Below are positions 24,389 to 34,467 of a stretch of 64,000 nt of DNA, piece after piece. The notes under the pieces were generated by a model. That model was given only the letters and a program-made list of their open reading frames with translations. It ran no database searches and was not told where the DNA came from. Position 1 is the first letter of the stretch; each line of letters opens with the position of its first letter. Made by a program: the position numbers and the translations under genes. Source of the DNA: Microbulbifer sp. SAOS-129_SWC. Its GTDB lineage: Bacteria; Pseudomonadota; Gammaproteobacteria; Pseudomonadales; Cellvibrionaceae. The stretch lies in NCBI RefSeq assembly GCF_039696035.1, contig NZ_CP155567.1, positions 3,095,001-3,159,000 on the forward strand, written 5' to 3'.

Positions 24389-24497
24389 AAATGTCGAGAG
24401 TCCGACGAACTACGGGAAGGAGAGATAGGGCCACGCGCCATGTGGCCCTGAGAACTAGCTGCGCCTTATGGGCGCCGGTAGTTTCATCGCACAAGGA

Positions 24498-27398
24498 TCA
24501 GAATTTGGCGCGAACACCCAGTGTGTAACGCGGTTCATAGGCACTCTGCCACGCTTTCTGATCTTCCCACTGGAGGTAGTATTCCTCCGTTTCTCCTGTG
24601 AGATTGGAGCCATTGAGATAGACGGTGATGTCATCATTGATATCGTAACTGATAGAGGCATCCACATAAGTGGTCGGTGCCTGCATCAGGGTAAGGCCTT
24701 CGGTACCCCACACCTGGTTGAATGCCACTACACGCTCGCTGCGGTAGTTGTATGCCAAGCGTGCCTGCAGACGCTCTCCTTCATACCAGCCAACAAAGTT
24801 GGCCAGTTGCTCGGAGTTGTCTGCAAACGGCAGGTCATTCCCCTCGATATCCACATTGCCGGAATCACTAGGTGAATAGGTGTAGTTCGCATCCACACCG
24901 AAGTTGGCCCAGATTCCCGGCAGGAAGTCGAAGGCCTGCTTGGCAGAGAGCTCGAGACCAGACAGTCGGCCACCATCACCCTGAATATTGGTCTGGACAT
25001 CGGTACTACGACGTACCACACCGTCCTGATCCGGTAGATCCATGCTCACGGAACCGCGCTCGATAAAGCTGTCGATTTCTACCAGAAACATACCGGCGCT
25101 CACCATTCCGGAGCCTACATAGTATTCAAGAGAAATATCGAAGTTATCTGCGCGCCAGGGGTCGAGTTTAGGGTTACCGTTCGAATTGGCTGAAATCACC
25201 TCGAACACACCTGTGCTGGAGTTGATCGCGTAGGTGGGCGACAAGCCTCCACCCCACTGCTCCAGATTCAGGGGTGACATCGTTTTGGCATAGGCAGTGC
25301 GCAGTTTCAGATCTTCACGCAGATCAAATGCAACGTTCAGAGATGGCAGCACATCGGTATAGGAACGGCTGGTAACAAATTCACCACCGTCCACTTCCGG
25401 CGCGCCGTAATCGCGGCCAGCCCCGACGATGCGCTGACCGACTTCCAGATCCGTTTGCACCACACGCACACCGAAATTTCCGCTGACCGGCACACCGATA
25501 TCTGTGGCGAAATTTGCCTGCACGTAGGCCGAAGTTTCCTGCAGGTTTACTGCATAGGTCTGGCCGGGAATGATACCGCGCTCATTGTTCGGATACAGGG
25601 AATTGTGGAACGCGACTACATTGTCCATCGCTTTCGGGTCCAGCGCGTAAACCCCCGGAATACCTTTAACACCGCCGAAGTCAGTCACCCATTCCACGTC
25701 ACCGCCGAAGGAAGAAAGCGGAATGGGTTTGCCAGCAGTGTAGTAGATTCCATTGCCGTCGCCATAGGAACAGCCTCCACCCATTACGACGTCAGTCGCC
25801 TTCCAACGCACCAGGCAGCCGTTGTCACCAATCGGTGCCAGCAGGTGGTACTGCTCGTTTTTCGCATCCCGGTCGGAGTAGCGCACGCCGCCATCCACAG
25901 ACCGGAGGAAACCGGCATCGCCAAGGTCGAAAGAGCCATCAAAGCGGGCAATGGTCATCTCGCCTTCACGGTCGTAATTGTTTTCTGACGACAAGGCACC
26001 GACAGAGTAGCCATCCAGGTTACGGACCAGGTCCGGCACGCCGCTCCAGCGGGGTGCATCTCCGCGGTAATCAACTATGATGGACTGGAATGGGTCGGAA
26101 TAACCATTGGGGTTACTCGCCTGGGAGCCACCCGGGTACTCCGGATACTGCACACCCCACTGGCTGCCATTGGCCATATCGACATCCATATAGCTGTTCA
26201 GGTTGCCCTGTTCGGCTCGCCCATGTACCAGTCGGGCAGAGCCGGTAAAATCACCGCCGTTGTCGTAGTTCAGCTCTACATTGATATTGCTGGACTTTGA
26301 AACGGTGCTTTTGAGCTCGGAGTAAGATTTTAGGCGGCGACCGTCAGCCTGATAGACCTCCACGGTTTGAATGCCATCGGCACCCTCGCTGGAGACCAGA
26401 GGCAAGGCCCATCCCCACTGCTGCCACTTATCCGAGATGGAGATCCCCGCACGGCGATCCTTTTCGTCCATATCCGTGTAGAAGAAGTCAGCCGCCAAAT
26501 CGAAGCCATTACCGAGATCGGCCTGGAAGGAGCCATTCAAACCAAAACGATCGCGCTCGGTAAATTCGTTGTAGGCAGTGTGCCCCTGATACGCGATATA
26601 GCGATCATTGAGGTCGCCGTCACCATTCATATCATTGCCATGATAGTTCCAATTGTCCGCATCACTGCCCGCTTCAGGGGGCATGCCAGACCAGCCGGCA
26701 TCGGAACCGCCACCGGCCATGCCGTTGTAATAATTTGCAAGATTTACATTGGCCAGAGACGCAGACAGCAGTACGCCGATCTTCTCATTATTCCAGGCAA
26801 ACAGTCCGGATATGGCGCTATCAGTTTCTCCGGAATCGCGGCCGGTCTGTCCTTCTGCGGCAAATGATGTGGTAGTGCCGCTATCAAAATCCATCGGGCG
26901 ATGGGTGCGCAGATTCACCATTCCGGTGATACCACCAGAAAGCCGTGAGGCAGTGGGAGATTTGTATACATCGGCGCCGGCAAACAGTGGCGCCGGGATA
27001 TCGTTAAAATTCGGCTGCACGGTGGTAACTGAACCGGCTCCGAGATAGGACTCACCATTGAGCGTCGTCATCACCTGCGGCATACCGCGTACGTTAATGG
27101 TGCTACCCTCACCTGCACTGCGGCGAATCTGAACGCCGGTAATACGCTGCAGGGAGTCGGAGATAGTGACATCCGGCAACTTGCCGATGTCTTCCGCCAC
27201 GATCGAGTCCACGATAGAAGTAGCGTTACGCTTCGTGTTGATTGCAGTCTCCTGGGACATGCGAATCCCCTGCACCACCACTTCTTCGATTTCACCCGCC
27301 CCATCCTGTGCGGACGCAAACTGGGCACCCAACAGGCCATAGGCGGCAACACTTGTAGCCAGAATCATTTGAGCAAACGGCGGTTGTTTTGCCAGCAT
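24498..27398 (-). CDS. TonB-dependent receptor for (manno)oligosaccharides
   Basis: A 966-residue outer-membrane transporter. ATG 27398 is chosen because GAGGGAAA lies seven bases upstream; a TTG at 27413 is also in frame. The signal peptide (LATSVAAYGLLGAQFASA) is followed by EEVVVQGIR, typical of the TonB-box region, and the plug domain (GVQIRRSAGEGSTINVRGM, SRLSGGITGMVNLRTHRPMD). The 22-stranded barrel ends with the terminal aromatic signature RYTLGVRAKF. It is the only receptor here and lies between the two parts of the mannan locus, so mannooligosaccharide uptake is the likely job. Three palindromes in its upstream region suggest LacI control. Confidence 0.93.
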   Translation of the reverse strand: MLAKQPPFAQMILATSVAAYGLLGAQFASAQDGAGEIEEVVVQGIRMSQETAINTKRNATSIVDSIVAEDIGKLPDVTISDSLQRITGVQIRRSAGEGSTINVRGMPQVMTTLNGESYLGAGSVTTVQPNFNDIPAPLFAGADVYKSPTASRLSGGITGMVNLRTHRPMDFDSGTTTSFAAEGQTGRDSGETDSAISGLFAWNNEKIGVLLSASLANVNLANYYNGMAGGGSDAGWSGMPPEAGSDADNWNYHGNDMNGDGDLNDRYIAYQGHTAYNEFTERDRFGLNGSFQADLGNGFDLAADFFYTDMDEKDRRAGISISDKWQQWGWALPLVSSEGADGIQTVEVYQADGRRLKSYSELKSTVSKSSNINVELNYDNGGDFTGSARLVHGRAEQGNLNSYMDVDMANGSQWGVQYPEYPGGSQASNPNGYSDPFQSIIVDYRGDAPRWSGVPDLVRNLDGYSVGALSSENNYDREGEMTIARFDGSFDLGDAGFLRSVDGGVRYSDRDAKNEQYHLLAPIGDNGCLVRWKATDVVMGGGCSYGDGNGIYYTAGKPIPLSSFGGDVEWVTDFGGVKGIPGVYALDPKAMDNVVAFHNSLYPNNERGIIPGQTYAVNLQETSAYVQANFATDIGVPVSGNFGVRVVQTDLEVGQRIVGAGRDYGAPEVDGGEFVTSRSYTDVLPSLNVAFDLREDLKLRTAYAKTMSPLNLEQWGGGLSPTYAINSSTGVFEVISANSNGNPKLDPWRADNFDISLEYYVGSGMVSAGMFLVEIDSFIERGSVSMDLPDQDGVVRRSTDVQTNIQGDGGRLSGLELSAKQAFDFLPGIWANFGVDANYTYSPSDSGNVDIEGNDLPFADNSEQLANFVGWYEGERLQARLAYNYRSERVVAFNQVWGTEGLTLMQAPTTYVDASISYDINDDITVYLNGSNLTGETEEYYLQWEDQKAWQSAYEPRYTLGVRAKF

Positions 27399-27507
27399 TT
27401 GTTTTTCCCTCAATTATTATCGTGTAGTAACTGCACTCCGCTCGGGAGCCGTCAGGACGAACAACCACTTCGCCTCGCCATCATCGCGTCTGGGACAACC
27501 CCAGAAA

Positions 27508-27521
27508 TGTAACCGGTTACA
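27508..27521. promoter_or_regulatory. LacI-type operator, receptor gene, site 1
   Basis: A perfect palindrome TGTAACCGGTTACA, 110 bases upstream of the receptor start and downstream of its likely promoter. Confidence 0.85.
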
Positions 27522-27566
27522 ACAAAGACACAAAAAAATTTGGAACTTTCCCGTTCAAGCTGAGCG

Positions 27567-27594
27567 CCAACCGGTTCTAATCGAGATTATTATA
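27567..27594 (-). promoter_or_regulatory. Probable receptor promoter with weak operator
   Basis: On the minus strand TATAAT occupies 27589-27594. A degenerate operator (14 positions around AACCGGTT, 27567-27580, 9/14 matching) lies where transcription would begin. No convincing -35 hexamer was found. Confidence 0.45.
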
Positions 27595-27661
27595 AGGTCT
27601 AAAACAGTGCAAACTTTTTTGCTACACAAGACGGTAAAAAGAAGTATCACGCGCCAATAAA

Positions 27662-27675
27662 TGTAACCGGTTACA
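27662..27675. promoter_or_regulatory. LacI-type operator, receptor gene, site 2
   Basis: A second perfect TGTAACCGGTTACA, 154 bases from site 1 centre to centre, which would allow a repression loop. Confidence 0.85.
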
Positions 27676-28145
27676 GATCGTGATCAATCAACCGCCAAAA
27701 ACTCTTTATCGAGCGCTGCTGTAACAAGCAGAAGTAAGCGCAGCATCCGCCCGCAACAGCCTAACCCTGCATACGCTGACATCGGCGGTTCCCGGTACAG
27801 TGACTAACCTGTATAAGCGCGAGCTATTCATACAGAGTGCGCCCGGAAATATTCATTCCTTGAAACAGCGGGGAGAAGAAAGGTCATGGGTACACCACCT
27901 GGCATCAAAAAGGAAAGAGACCAGAGGCAACCGCAAGTAGAGGACAGTGAGATCCGGCGAGCGTGATTGCGCGCGCGGCATAGCCCATTCGACCTGACCG
28001 CACACACCTGACATTTTACCAGTGCCGATCACTAATTACGCGGCAACAGCATACTTAGTACCTTGCAATCGCACAGTACTTCAAACCAGTTTTATTGATA
28101 AAGATTTCCGCTGCAAGATTCCGTAACAACGGATAGGGTTCTTCG

Positions 28146-29756
28146 TTATTGTGCGCAATAAGGCTGTATATTAGATGGCTCTGATTCGCTGGTCGAATTA
28201 ACCGCGGTAAGCCGGTATAGAGCGCAGCCTGATTCCGTATCCGAATCTTGCCCTGCCTTAATCGTATAAAGGTTCATGGTTGCGGGATCCCAGCCATTCT
28301 CCGCATCAGGCAGCTTATCTCCGAGTAACTTCCATTCGGCCCCGTCGTTTACTGATACATACAGATGGTAATAGCTTCCTGTGGGCACTCCCATCCAGTT
28401 GACACCACCCGTTTTGGAGATTGGATACAGCACAGGTGGCTGCGGCACTGGCCAAGCCGTGGAAAATCTTTGCGCCCGCTTACTTGACGAAACCTTTGCC
28501 TGCGCCTTGCGTATCATCTGGATGACCGCAAGCTCGTTATTGGCATCGTTCACCGCACTCCCGGGCAGGTGATAGCTCATATAGCCACCAGATTCCCTGT
28601 GCCAGTAAAAGCCGCCGGCTTCCCGGTGTCCGCGATACCCCCACACGAGCCCCCCGGCGACAGACGGCTCGGCCAGCCAGGCATCCGTTACTGCCTGCAT
28701 CGACCCCAGAGGCTGCAGCCCGTACTCACCAATGATCATCGGCTTGTTGAAGGTTTCCGCCAGCTCAGCCTGTTTATGCACTTCGTCGGCGGACATATAG
28801 GCACCGTAAAAATGATTTGACTGGATATCGACATTCGGGTCAGCCAGCCCCAGGAATTCACCCTGCTCAATGCTGGCGGAACCTGGAGCATTGACCGAGT
28901 CCGCCTGTTGATCTCCATCTATCACGAGTTGATTGGGTGCGAGCCCCTTGAACAGTGCTGCCGTTTTCGCTAGAAATGCCTTGTTTGTTCCACGAAGTTC
29001 ATTTCCAGTTTCCCAGGCCATAATGGCCTTTTCTTCCCGGTACTCACGACCGGTGCAAGTATTCTTTCGGGTTAAAAGTTGCTCGATAATATGCTGGTAA
29101 GCCGCGTAGGTTTTGCTGTCTATATCGTAAAGTGGACCACTTTCCTTGGTATCCTGGTCAGCCTCTCCCACCATTTGCGCCAATTCCCGTTTACCGCCCC
29201 ACCAACTCCATTGGTCGATTACCGGGATGATCAGGCGTAAACCGTAGATGTCGGCGAGATATATAAGGCGGTCCATCACTCGCATGGCCTCTTCATTGAG
29301 TCCAATCTCGCCGGTCTCCTTGTTTTGCATAATATGCGCCGGCATATTCGCGCGCACTGATGCTGGCAGGGAAATATCATCCACGGACAATGTGTAAATC
29401 CGGGTAACGGTATGGCCGCTGTAGACCAGGGCCTGAACCCAATCGCTCTGCTCTCTTGCGGTCGGCCAACGGAAATGGTCCGACTTTCCAATGCGACTAT
29501 CGGCAGAGGCCACATCGTCTTCGATGCGGTGGAGTTCAGTGGCATGCAGGCCAATAAATCTCAGGGGGCGATTTCCGTCCAAAAGGCGGATACCGTCGCG
29601 CGTGACAAAATGCTGGAAACCCGGAAATGGCTCCACATTCGGATTTCCTGGCGGCACAGCACAATGCGCAGGCAGAGCGGCGGATTTCTCAAACTCACAG
29701 CCACCCAGCATCACGGCAATGGATATGGTCAGTAGTAGGCTATGAAGTCGTCGCAT
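28146..29756 (-). CDS. GH5 lipoprotein, probable exo-acting beta-mannosidase / mannanase
   Basis: A 536-residue lipoprotein with lipobox MLGGC (Cys20). The GH5-type barrel shows DGIRLLDGNRPLRFIGL at the start, acid/base Glu in AWETGNELRG and nucleophile Glu in MIIGEYGL, as in GH5_7 enzymes such as exo-acting cell-envelope mannosidases. The last roughly 100 residues (VLYPISKTGGVNWMGVPTGS, YHLYVSVNDGAEWKLLGDKL) form an extra beta-rich domain. It is the last gene of the symporter operon and overlaps the AGE gene by 17 bases. Likely role: trimming mannooligosaccharides at the outer membrane or in the periplasm. Confidence 0.82.
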   Translation of the reverse strand: MRRLHSLLLTISIAVMLGGCEFEKSAALPAHCAVPPGNPNVEPFPGFQHFVTRDGIRLLDGNRPLRFIGLHATELHRIEDDVASADSRIGKSDHFRWPTAREQSDWVQALVYSGHTVTRIYTLSVDDISLPASVRANMPAHIMQNKETGEIGLNEEAMRVMDRLIYLADIYGLRLIIPVIDQWSWWGGKRELAQMVGEADQDTKESGPLYDIDSKTYAAYQHIIEQLLTRKNTCTGREYREEKAIMAWETGNELRGTNKAFLAKTAALFKGLAPNQLVIDGDQQADSVNAPGSASIEQGEFLGLADPNVDIQSNHFYGAYMSADEVHKQAELAETFNKPMIIGEYGLQPLGSMQAVTDAWLAEPSVAGGLVWGYRGHREAGGFYWHRESGGYMSYHLPGSAVNDANNELAVIQMIRKAQAKVSSSKRAQRFSTAWPVPQPPVLYPISKTGGVNWMGVPTGSYYHLYVSVNDGAEWKLLGDKLPDAENGWDPATMNLYTIKAGQDSDTESGCALYRLTAVNSTSESEPSNIQPYCAQ

Positions 29757-31044
29757 TTCTCTTCTGTTCGCTGCGCTGGGTTTTAGTTAATGCTGCAATA
29801 TCCCCAAGGCGCCGCAATACTTCCATCATTGCACGCCCATTATGGTAAGGGCCTTTCCAGAAACCCAGTTTGTAACCCTGATGTTCTTTCAAACGGTCAA
29901 GTGAGGCATAATATAGCCACTCACCGTGTTCCCAATCGATCTGGTGATTCTTGATGAATTTCCACACCTTCTCAAACGCCGTTTTGAAGCGGGGGTCGCC
30001 GGTCATTTGCCACATATTCAAGAAACCGACTAGAGCCTCAGCCTGCACCCACCACTCGGAATCCAAATGGCGGCACTGGGCGTTGAAATCGAAGGTATCC
30101 AGAACCTTTCCCAGATATCCAACGCCCTCCTCCATACAGGAGCGACCCAATGCTTCAACAATGGGCTGGTACTTTTCCCGGTATGAAAAATCACCCAGCA
30201 CTTCCAGTGCCTCCGCGAGCAGCCAACTCCCTTCGATATCGTGGCCATAGGAGTAACTTGCAGACACATCCCGCCAGTCATCTTGTAAAAATAGTCGTAG
30301 GTGACCGCTTTCCCGGTTATAGATTTTTTCACAGAACCAGTCGATGCTGCTCTTCATTGCCAGCGCAACTTCTTCTGTGGGCACCACGCGATAGAGAAGG
30401 GTATAGGCTTCCAACACATGAAGGTGGTTGTTCATGGTTTTCGGCGCATTCAGGTCTTTGTCACTTAAGCGGTAATCTGACACCGGTTGCCATTCACGTG
30501 TGACCGCTTCAAGGTACCCTCCCAGCTTGCGATCGACGCAGTGCCGCTCAATCAGCCGGAAGTAAGAAAGTGCCAGATCCAGCGCCACCGCATCCCCGGT
30601 CAAACGGTAATAGTTCGCATAGGCGTAAATACAAAATGCCTGGGCGTAAGTCTGTTTTTTGCCTTCTTTCAATTTACCGGTGTAATCCAGGGACCAGAAG
30701 GCACCACCAGAAACGGGATCATGGAATTTCGCAGTCAGGTAGTCAAACGCACGGGTGGCCAGTTGGCGATATTCCTCGATATTGGATGCATCCACTTCCG
30801 GATCATCCTGCATCAGCAGGCTTATCTCACTGAAGAACCACAGAATACGCGCATTCAGAACGATACTCTTATCTGCGTGCGGTACCGGATTGCAGGTCAC
30901 ACTCACTTCGCCGAGAAATCCACCATTTTTGGTATCCACGGCATGGGATTTCCACCACTCGGCAATATGCCTCAAATGTCGACGAAACTCCGGCAAATAC
31001 CTCGACAGGTCAATACCCGAGTGTGCGATGCTTGCTACTTGCAT
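29740..31044 (-). CDS. AGE-family epimerase, cellobiose 2-epimerase type
   Basis: A 434-residue (alpha/alpha)6-barrel enzyme. The motifs are those of cellobiose 2-epimerases: NNHLHVLEAYTLLYR (His207, His209), SYGHDIEGSWLL (His268), WWVQAEALVGFLN and FWKGPYHNGRAMMEV. These enzymes epimerise the reducing-end sugar at C2, converting mannobiose to mannosyl-glucose, exactly the substrate of the GH130 enzyme encoded next to it. ATG 31044 follows GAAGG; an in-frame ATG at 31113 would overlap the upstream gene. It should be cytoplasmic. The gene overlaps the GH5 lipoprotein gene by 17 bases. Confidence 0.9.
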   Translation of the reverse strand: MQVASIAHSGIDLSRYLPEFRRHLRHIAEWWKSHAVDTKNGGFLGEVSVTCNPVPHADKSIVLNARILWFFSEISLLMQDDPEVDASNIEEYRQLATRAFDYLTAKFHDPVSGGAFWSLDYTGKLKEGKKQTYAQAFCIYAYANYYRLTGDAVALDLALSYFRLIERHCVDRKLGGYLEAVTREWQPVSDYRLSDKDLNAPKTMNNHLHVLEAYTLLYRVVPTEEVALAMKSSIDWFCEKIYNRESGHLRLFLQDDWRDVSASYSYGHDIEGSWLLAEALEVLGDFSYREKYQPIVEALGRSCMEEGVGYLGKVLDTFDFNAQCRHLDSEWWVQAEALVGFLNMWQMTGDPRFKTAFEKVWKFIKNHQIDWEHGEWLYYASLDRLKEHQGYKLGFWKGPYHNGRAMMEVLRRLGDIAALTKTQRSEQKRNATTS

Positions 31045-31082
31045 TGGATAGATGCCTTCGATGTTATCTGCCGCGGTAACTT

Positions 31083-32258
31083 TCACAGGTCTCGTAGCAC
31101 TGCGGCATTGCAATCAATCAACTCGATACGCGCCGCCACAGACGCAGCGGAACGCAAACCGTCCTCCGGAGTATTCACGCAATAATCCACCAGCTGTTCG
31201 ACCGTTGAGGTCGCCACATGCAAGCGCGTGTCAGAGGAAGCGTAATAGATAAACACCCTGCCCTGATCTTCGATCCAACCATTGGCAAAGGTGACATTGG
31301 ATACATCACCAACCCGCTCGCTGCCCTCCGGTGCGAGAAAGTGCCCACCGGGCAGGTGCGTAACTTCCCATGGGCGCTGTGAGTGAGTCATGAACATGTA
31401 AAGAACATAGCGCAGTCCGGCTGCGGTGTTACGCACCCCATGCGCCAGGTGCAACCAGCCCCGGGCGGTCTTGATCGGCGCGGGACCTTGGCCATTTTTC
31501 ACTTCCTTGATGGTGTGATACTCCTTGCTATCCACCAGCACCTCTTCGCGGATCTCCGCCTTTTCTATGGACTCGGTCAGGCCCCAGCCGATGCCTCCGC
31601 CGCTCCCAACACTGATAAAGCCATCCTGCGGGCGGGTATACAGCGCATACATCCCATCGACAAACTCAGGGTGCAAAACCACGTTGCGCTGCTGGCCACT
31701 GTGGGTAACCAGATCCGGCAGACGCTCCCAGGTTTTCAGGTCACGGGTACGGGCAATGCCACATTGGGCAATGGCAGCGGTGCTATCGTTGGGCCGGGTA
31801 TGGTCCTTGCGCTCGGTGCAGAAAAGACCGTAAATCCAACCATCTTCATGCCGGGTGAGGCGCATGTCATACACGTTGGTATCGGGATTCCCGGTTTCCG
31901 GCATCACAACCGGCTTTTCCCAGAAGCGAAAGTTATCGACGCCGTTATCACTCTCCGCAACAGCGAAGAATGACTTGCGATCCACACCTTCCACGCGCAC
32001 CACCAGGAGGTATTTCTCATCAAGCTTGATCGCACCGGAATTCAGGGTCGCATTTACACCCAGGCGCTCCATAAGGAACGGATTGCGAGCCTCATGCAGG
32101 TCATAGCGCCACGCGACAGGCGTATGATGGCGGGTGATAATCGGATTCTGCCAACGCTGGTAGATCCCATTCCCGTCTTCTGCCGCTACATTTTTCCTGC
32201 TTAGCAGGGCTTCCTGCCGGGCGATTAGAGCGCGGACTTTATCCAGGTGACTAGACAT
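31083..32258 (-). CDS. GH130 mannosylglucose phosphorylase
   Basis: A 391-residue cytoplasmic phosphorylase of family GH130, subfamily 1, with the typical length (about 390). The catalytic acid is Asp131 in [11 protein letters not shown], at the same residue number as in characterised mannosylglucose phosphorylases. Phosphate-binding residues are expected in [12 protein letters not shown] and [15 protein letters not shown]; the sequence also has [15 protein letters not shown]. It splits 4-O-beta-mannosyl-glucose with phosphate to mannose-1-phosphate and glucose. It lies between the symporter and epimerase genes, completing the mannobiose pathway. Confidence 0.92.
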   Translation of the reverse strand: MSSHLDKVRALIARQEALLSRKNVAAEDGNGIYQRWQNPIITRHHTPVAWRYDLHEARNPFLMERLGVNATLNSGAIKLDEKYLLVVRVEGVDRKSFFAVAESDNGVDNFRFWEKPVVMPETGNPDTNVYDMRLTRHEDGWIYGLFCTERKDHTRPNDSTAAIAQCGIARTRDLKTWERLPDLVTHSGQQRNVVLHPEFVDGMYALYTRPQDGFISVGSGGGIGWGLTESIEKAEIREEVLVDSKEYHTIKEVKNGQGPAPIKTARGWLHLAHGVRNTAAGLRYVLYMFMTHSQRPWEVTHLPGGHFLAPEGSERVGDVSNVTFANGWIEDQGRVFIYYASSDTRLHVATSTVEQLVDYCVNTPEDGLRSAASVAARIELIDCNAAVLRDL

Positions 32259-32334
32259 AATTCACTCGGCTACTATGTGATTTTCGGTACTGATTCATTG
32301 CTAATTCAGGCATTAAAATACCAGACATTAATGC

Positions 32335-34215
32335 TCAGCCAGATGCAGCTATCGGCCTCTGCTCTGCGCCACTGCCAGGATTTTCGATTTGCTCGCCCAG
32401 CTCCGCATCGGGGTCATCGCGCATCAGTCGATACCAGTTTTTCCACAACACGTAACTGGTCAGTACGATCACGCCCATGGCAATGGCGAATTCCTGCCAC
32501 CGCTGTATCACCATAAAAATGGGAGCAGCCGTAAGTGCGGTATGCCAGACAAGACCGACCGCACAGTTGGCGAGGTCGCGCTTGCAATCGGTATTGCGTT
32601 TGAGATACGGGTGCTTCGACAGCAAGGCCTGATGAACCGGCTTCCAGAATCCCCAGGGGCGGGTTTTAAAGTAAAATCGCTTGAGGGTTTCCATGTCTTC
32701 CGGCTCAGTCAATAACGAACCGGCGACACTTGCGACGAGGCACAGCGCAAACAGCGCGGGAAATGCGTAGAGTGGGGAAATATCGGTAAACATCATGGGA
32801 ATGGCCGCCAGCAGGCCGGCCAGCATGCCGTAAAAGTAACCGAAACCGGTCATACGCCACCAGTACCACTTGAGAATATTTGCCGCGGTATATCCACCAT
32901 ACAGCGCGCTCACGATCCAGAGGATGATGGAATTGAGAGACGGCGCAAACAGGCCAATGCCAGTGCCCAGAATCACGAAGGTGACGGATACCAGATAGCT
33001 CATGCGGACATAAGTTTTCTCACTGGCATTCTTATTGAAATACCGCTTGTAGATATCGTTTACCACATAGGCCGGCGCCGAATTGGTTGTCGCCGCAAAT
33101 GTCGACATAAAAGTGGCCAGCAATCCGGCCAGTACCAGCCCAAGCAATCCCGCCGGCACATAATTGGCGAGCGCGAATGGCAGAATTTGCTCAAAGTCCA
33201 CGCTTTCGCCCATTACACGCAAGTCGTCGACAAAAAACACCAGGGCAAGAATGGTCAAGCCTGTGATCATCATGTAGCGGGGGAATAGCAGCACCAGGTT
33301 TACCAACCAGCTCATTTTCGCGGCCTCTACCGGAGTTCGGGCAGAGAGAATCCTCTGCATGTCGTAGTTAGGCGCCGGCCCCGCGATGCTCTGCAAAATA
33401 CCTTTGAGCAAAACCAGCATGAAAAATATGGAGAAAAGGGACCAGCCATCGTCAACGATACGCTGATTGGCGCTATCGAGAATACTGCTCCAATCCAGAT
33501 CGAGCGTACGTCCGAAGCCCATGCTGAACCAACCTTCCGGTACGGCCGCGTGCAGCATTTCCGGGGATACCTGGTACATGGCAATCACGCCGATCGCCAC
33601 ACAGGCAATCGTCATGATGAAAAATTGCATCACCTCGGTGAGCACGACCCCGAACATGCCACCTTTCACGACATATACGGCTGTGATCGCCGTAAGAATC
33701 AGGCCATAGTAAATCTCGTTGCTGTGTGGATCTGCTGAAAGCTGCCAGGGCATAAACGCTACAGCAAATTTACCAATACCAACAAAACCATAGGCGAGAT
33801 ATCCGAGCACCACTAATAGTGCAAACCCGACAATCACCAGATGGGAAAGCTCTGCACCGCGGCCTTCTCCAAAGCGAAAGCGAATCCAGGCAGCGCCGGT
33901 CATAACACCGGAGCGACGCAACCAGATGGACAGGAAAACCATCAGGAAAACCTGATTGAACGCAGGCCACAACCACGGAATGTAGATACTCTTCAGACCG
34001 TATATAAACAGTAGGTACACCATCCACATGGTCCCGGAAATATCAAACTGTCCGGATGCGTTGGATAGCCCAAGGTAGTACCACGGTAATTTGTTACCAC
34101 CGAGAAAGTAGCTCTGAATGTTTTTCGAAGCCTTGCGGGATACCCAGAACCCGATAAACAGCGACGCAAACAAATACAGCCCGATAACCACAAGATCTAT
34201 TGGTGCAAGGCTCAT
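32335..34215 (-). CDS. Sodium/solute symporter (SSS family), probable mannobiose importer
   Basis: A 626-residue inner-membrane protein with the SSS (SLC5-like) fold: about 13-14 helices. It starts with LVVIGLYLFASLFIGFWVSR and then the family motif FLGGNKLPWYYLGLSNASGQ, with Ser/Asn residues of the first broken helix. It is the first gene of an operon with GH130, epimerase and GH5 lipoprotein, so import of mannobiose or short mannooligosaccharides by sodium gradient is likely. The cytoplasmic C-terminus (GEQIENPGSGAEQRP) is polar. An operator precedes it. Confidence 0.92.
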   Translation of the reverse strand: MSLAPIDLVVIGLYLFASLFIGFWVSRKASKNIQSYFLGGNKLPWYYLGLSNASGQFDISGTMWMVYLLFIYGLKSIYIPWLWPAFNQVFLMVFLSIWLRRSGVMTGAAWIRFRFGEGRGAELSHLVIVGFALLVVLGYLAYGFVGIGKFAVAFMPWQLSADPHSNEIYYGLILTAITAVYVVKGGMFGVVLTEVMQFFIMTIACVAIGVIAMYQVSPEMLHAAVPEGWFSMGFGRTLDLDWSSILDSANQRIVDDGWSLFSIFFMLVLLKGILQSIAGPAPNYDMQRILSARTPVEAAKMSWLVNLVLLFPRYMMITGLTILALVFFVDDLRVMGESVDFEQILPFALANYVPAGLLGLVLAGLLATFMSTFAATTNSAPAYVVNDIYKRYFNKNASEKTYVRMSYLVSVTFVILGTGIGLFAPSLNSIILWIVSALYGGYTAANILKWYWWRMTGFGYFYGMLAGLLAAIPMMFTDISPLYAFPALFALCLVASVAGSLLTEPEDMETLKRFYFKTRPWGFWKPVHQALLSKHPYLKRNTDCKRDLANCAVGLVWHTALTAAPIFMVIQRWQEFAIAMGVIVLTSYVLWKNWYRLMRDDPDAELGEQIENPGSGAEQRPIAASG

Positions 34216-34323
34216 AGGCGCCTCTTCCCTCTATCATCGCTTGGCGCGGCAATAATCCAACGCTCTTATTTTATTAGGGCAACCCGACGCAGACATTCTC
34301 GCCGAAGTCACCAGAAACACCAA

Positions 34324-34337
34324 TGTAACCGGTTTCA
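34324..34337. promoter_or_regulatory. LacI-type operator, symporter operon
   Basis: TGTAACCGGTTTCA, one mismatch from the perfect palindrome, in the divergent region between the symporter (start 34215) and lacI (start 34468). It could regulate both. Confidence 0.75.
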
Positions 34338-34467
34338 CTAAAATGTGCTAGAGCTTTATCACATTTTCCGGTAACTTTTCAGCGCCCCCAGGGAGACGGT
34401 AGCCGTTCCCTTTGCGGACAGGCCGCACCCCCGGTAGCGGCGCCCCAGACACCTATGGTCAGAGATT

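Larger units (their letters stand above)
27399..28145. other. Upstream regulatory region of the receptor gene
   Basis: This is a 747-base region without a gene. It contains two perfect and one weak copy of the TGTAACCGGTTACA palindrome and a minus-strand TATAAT box at 27589-27594. The part nearer 28145 shows no recognisable element. Confidence 0.6.
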
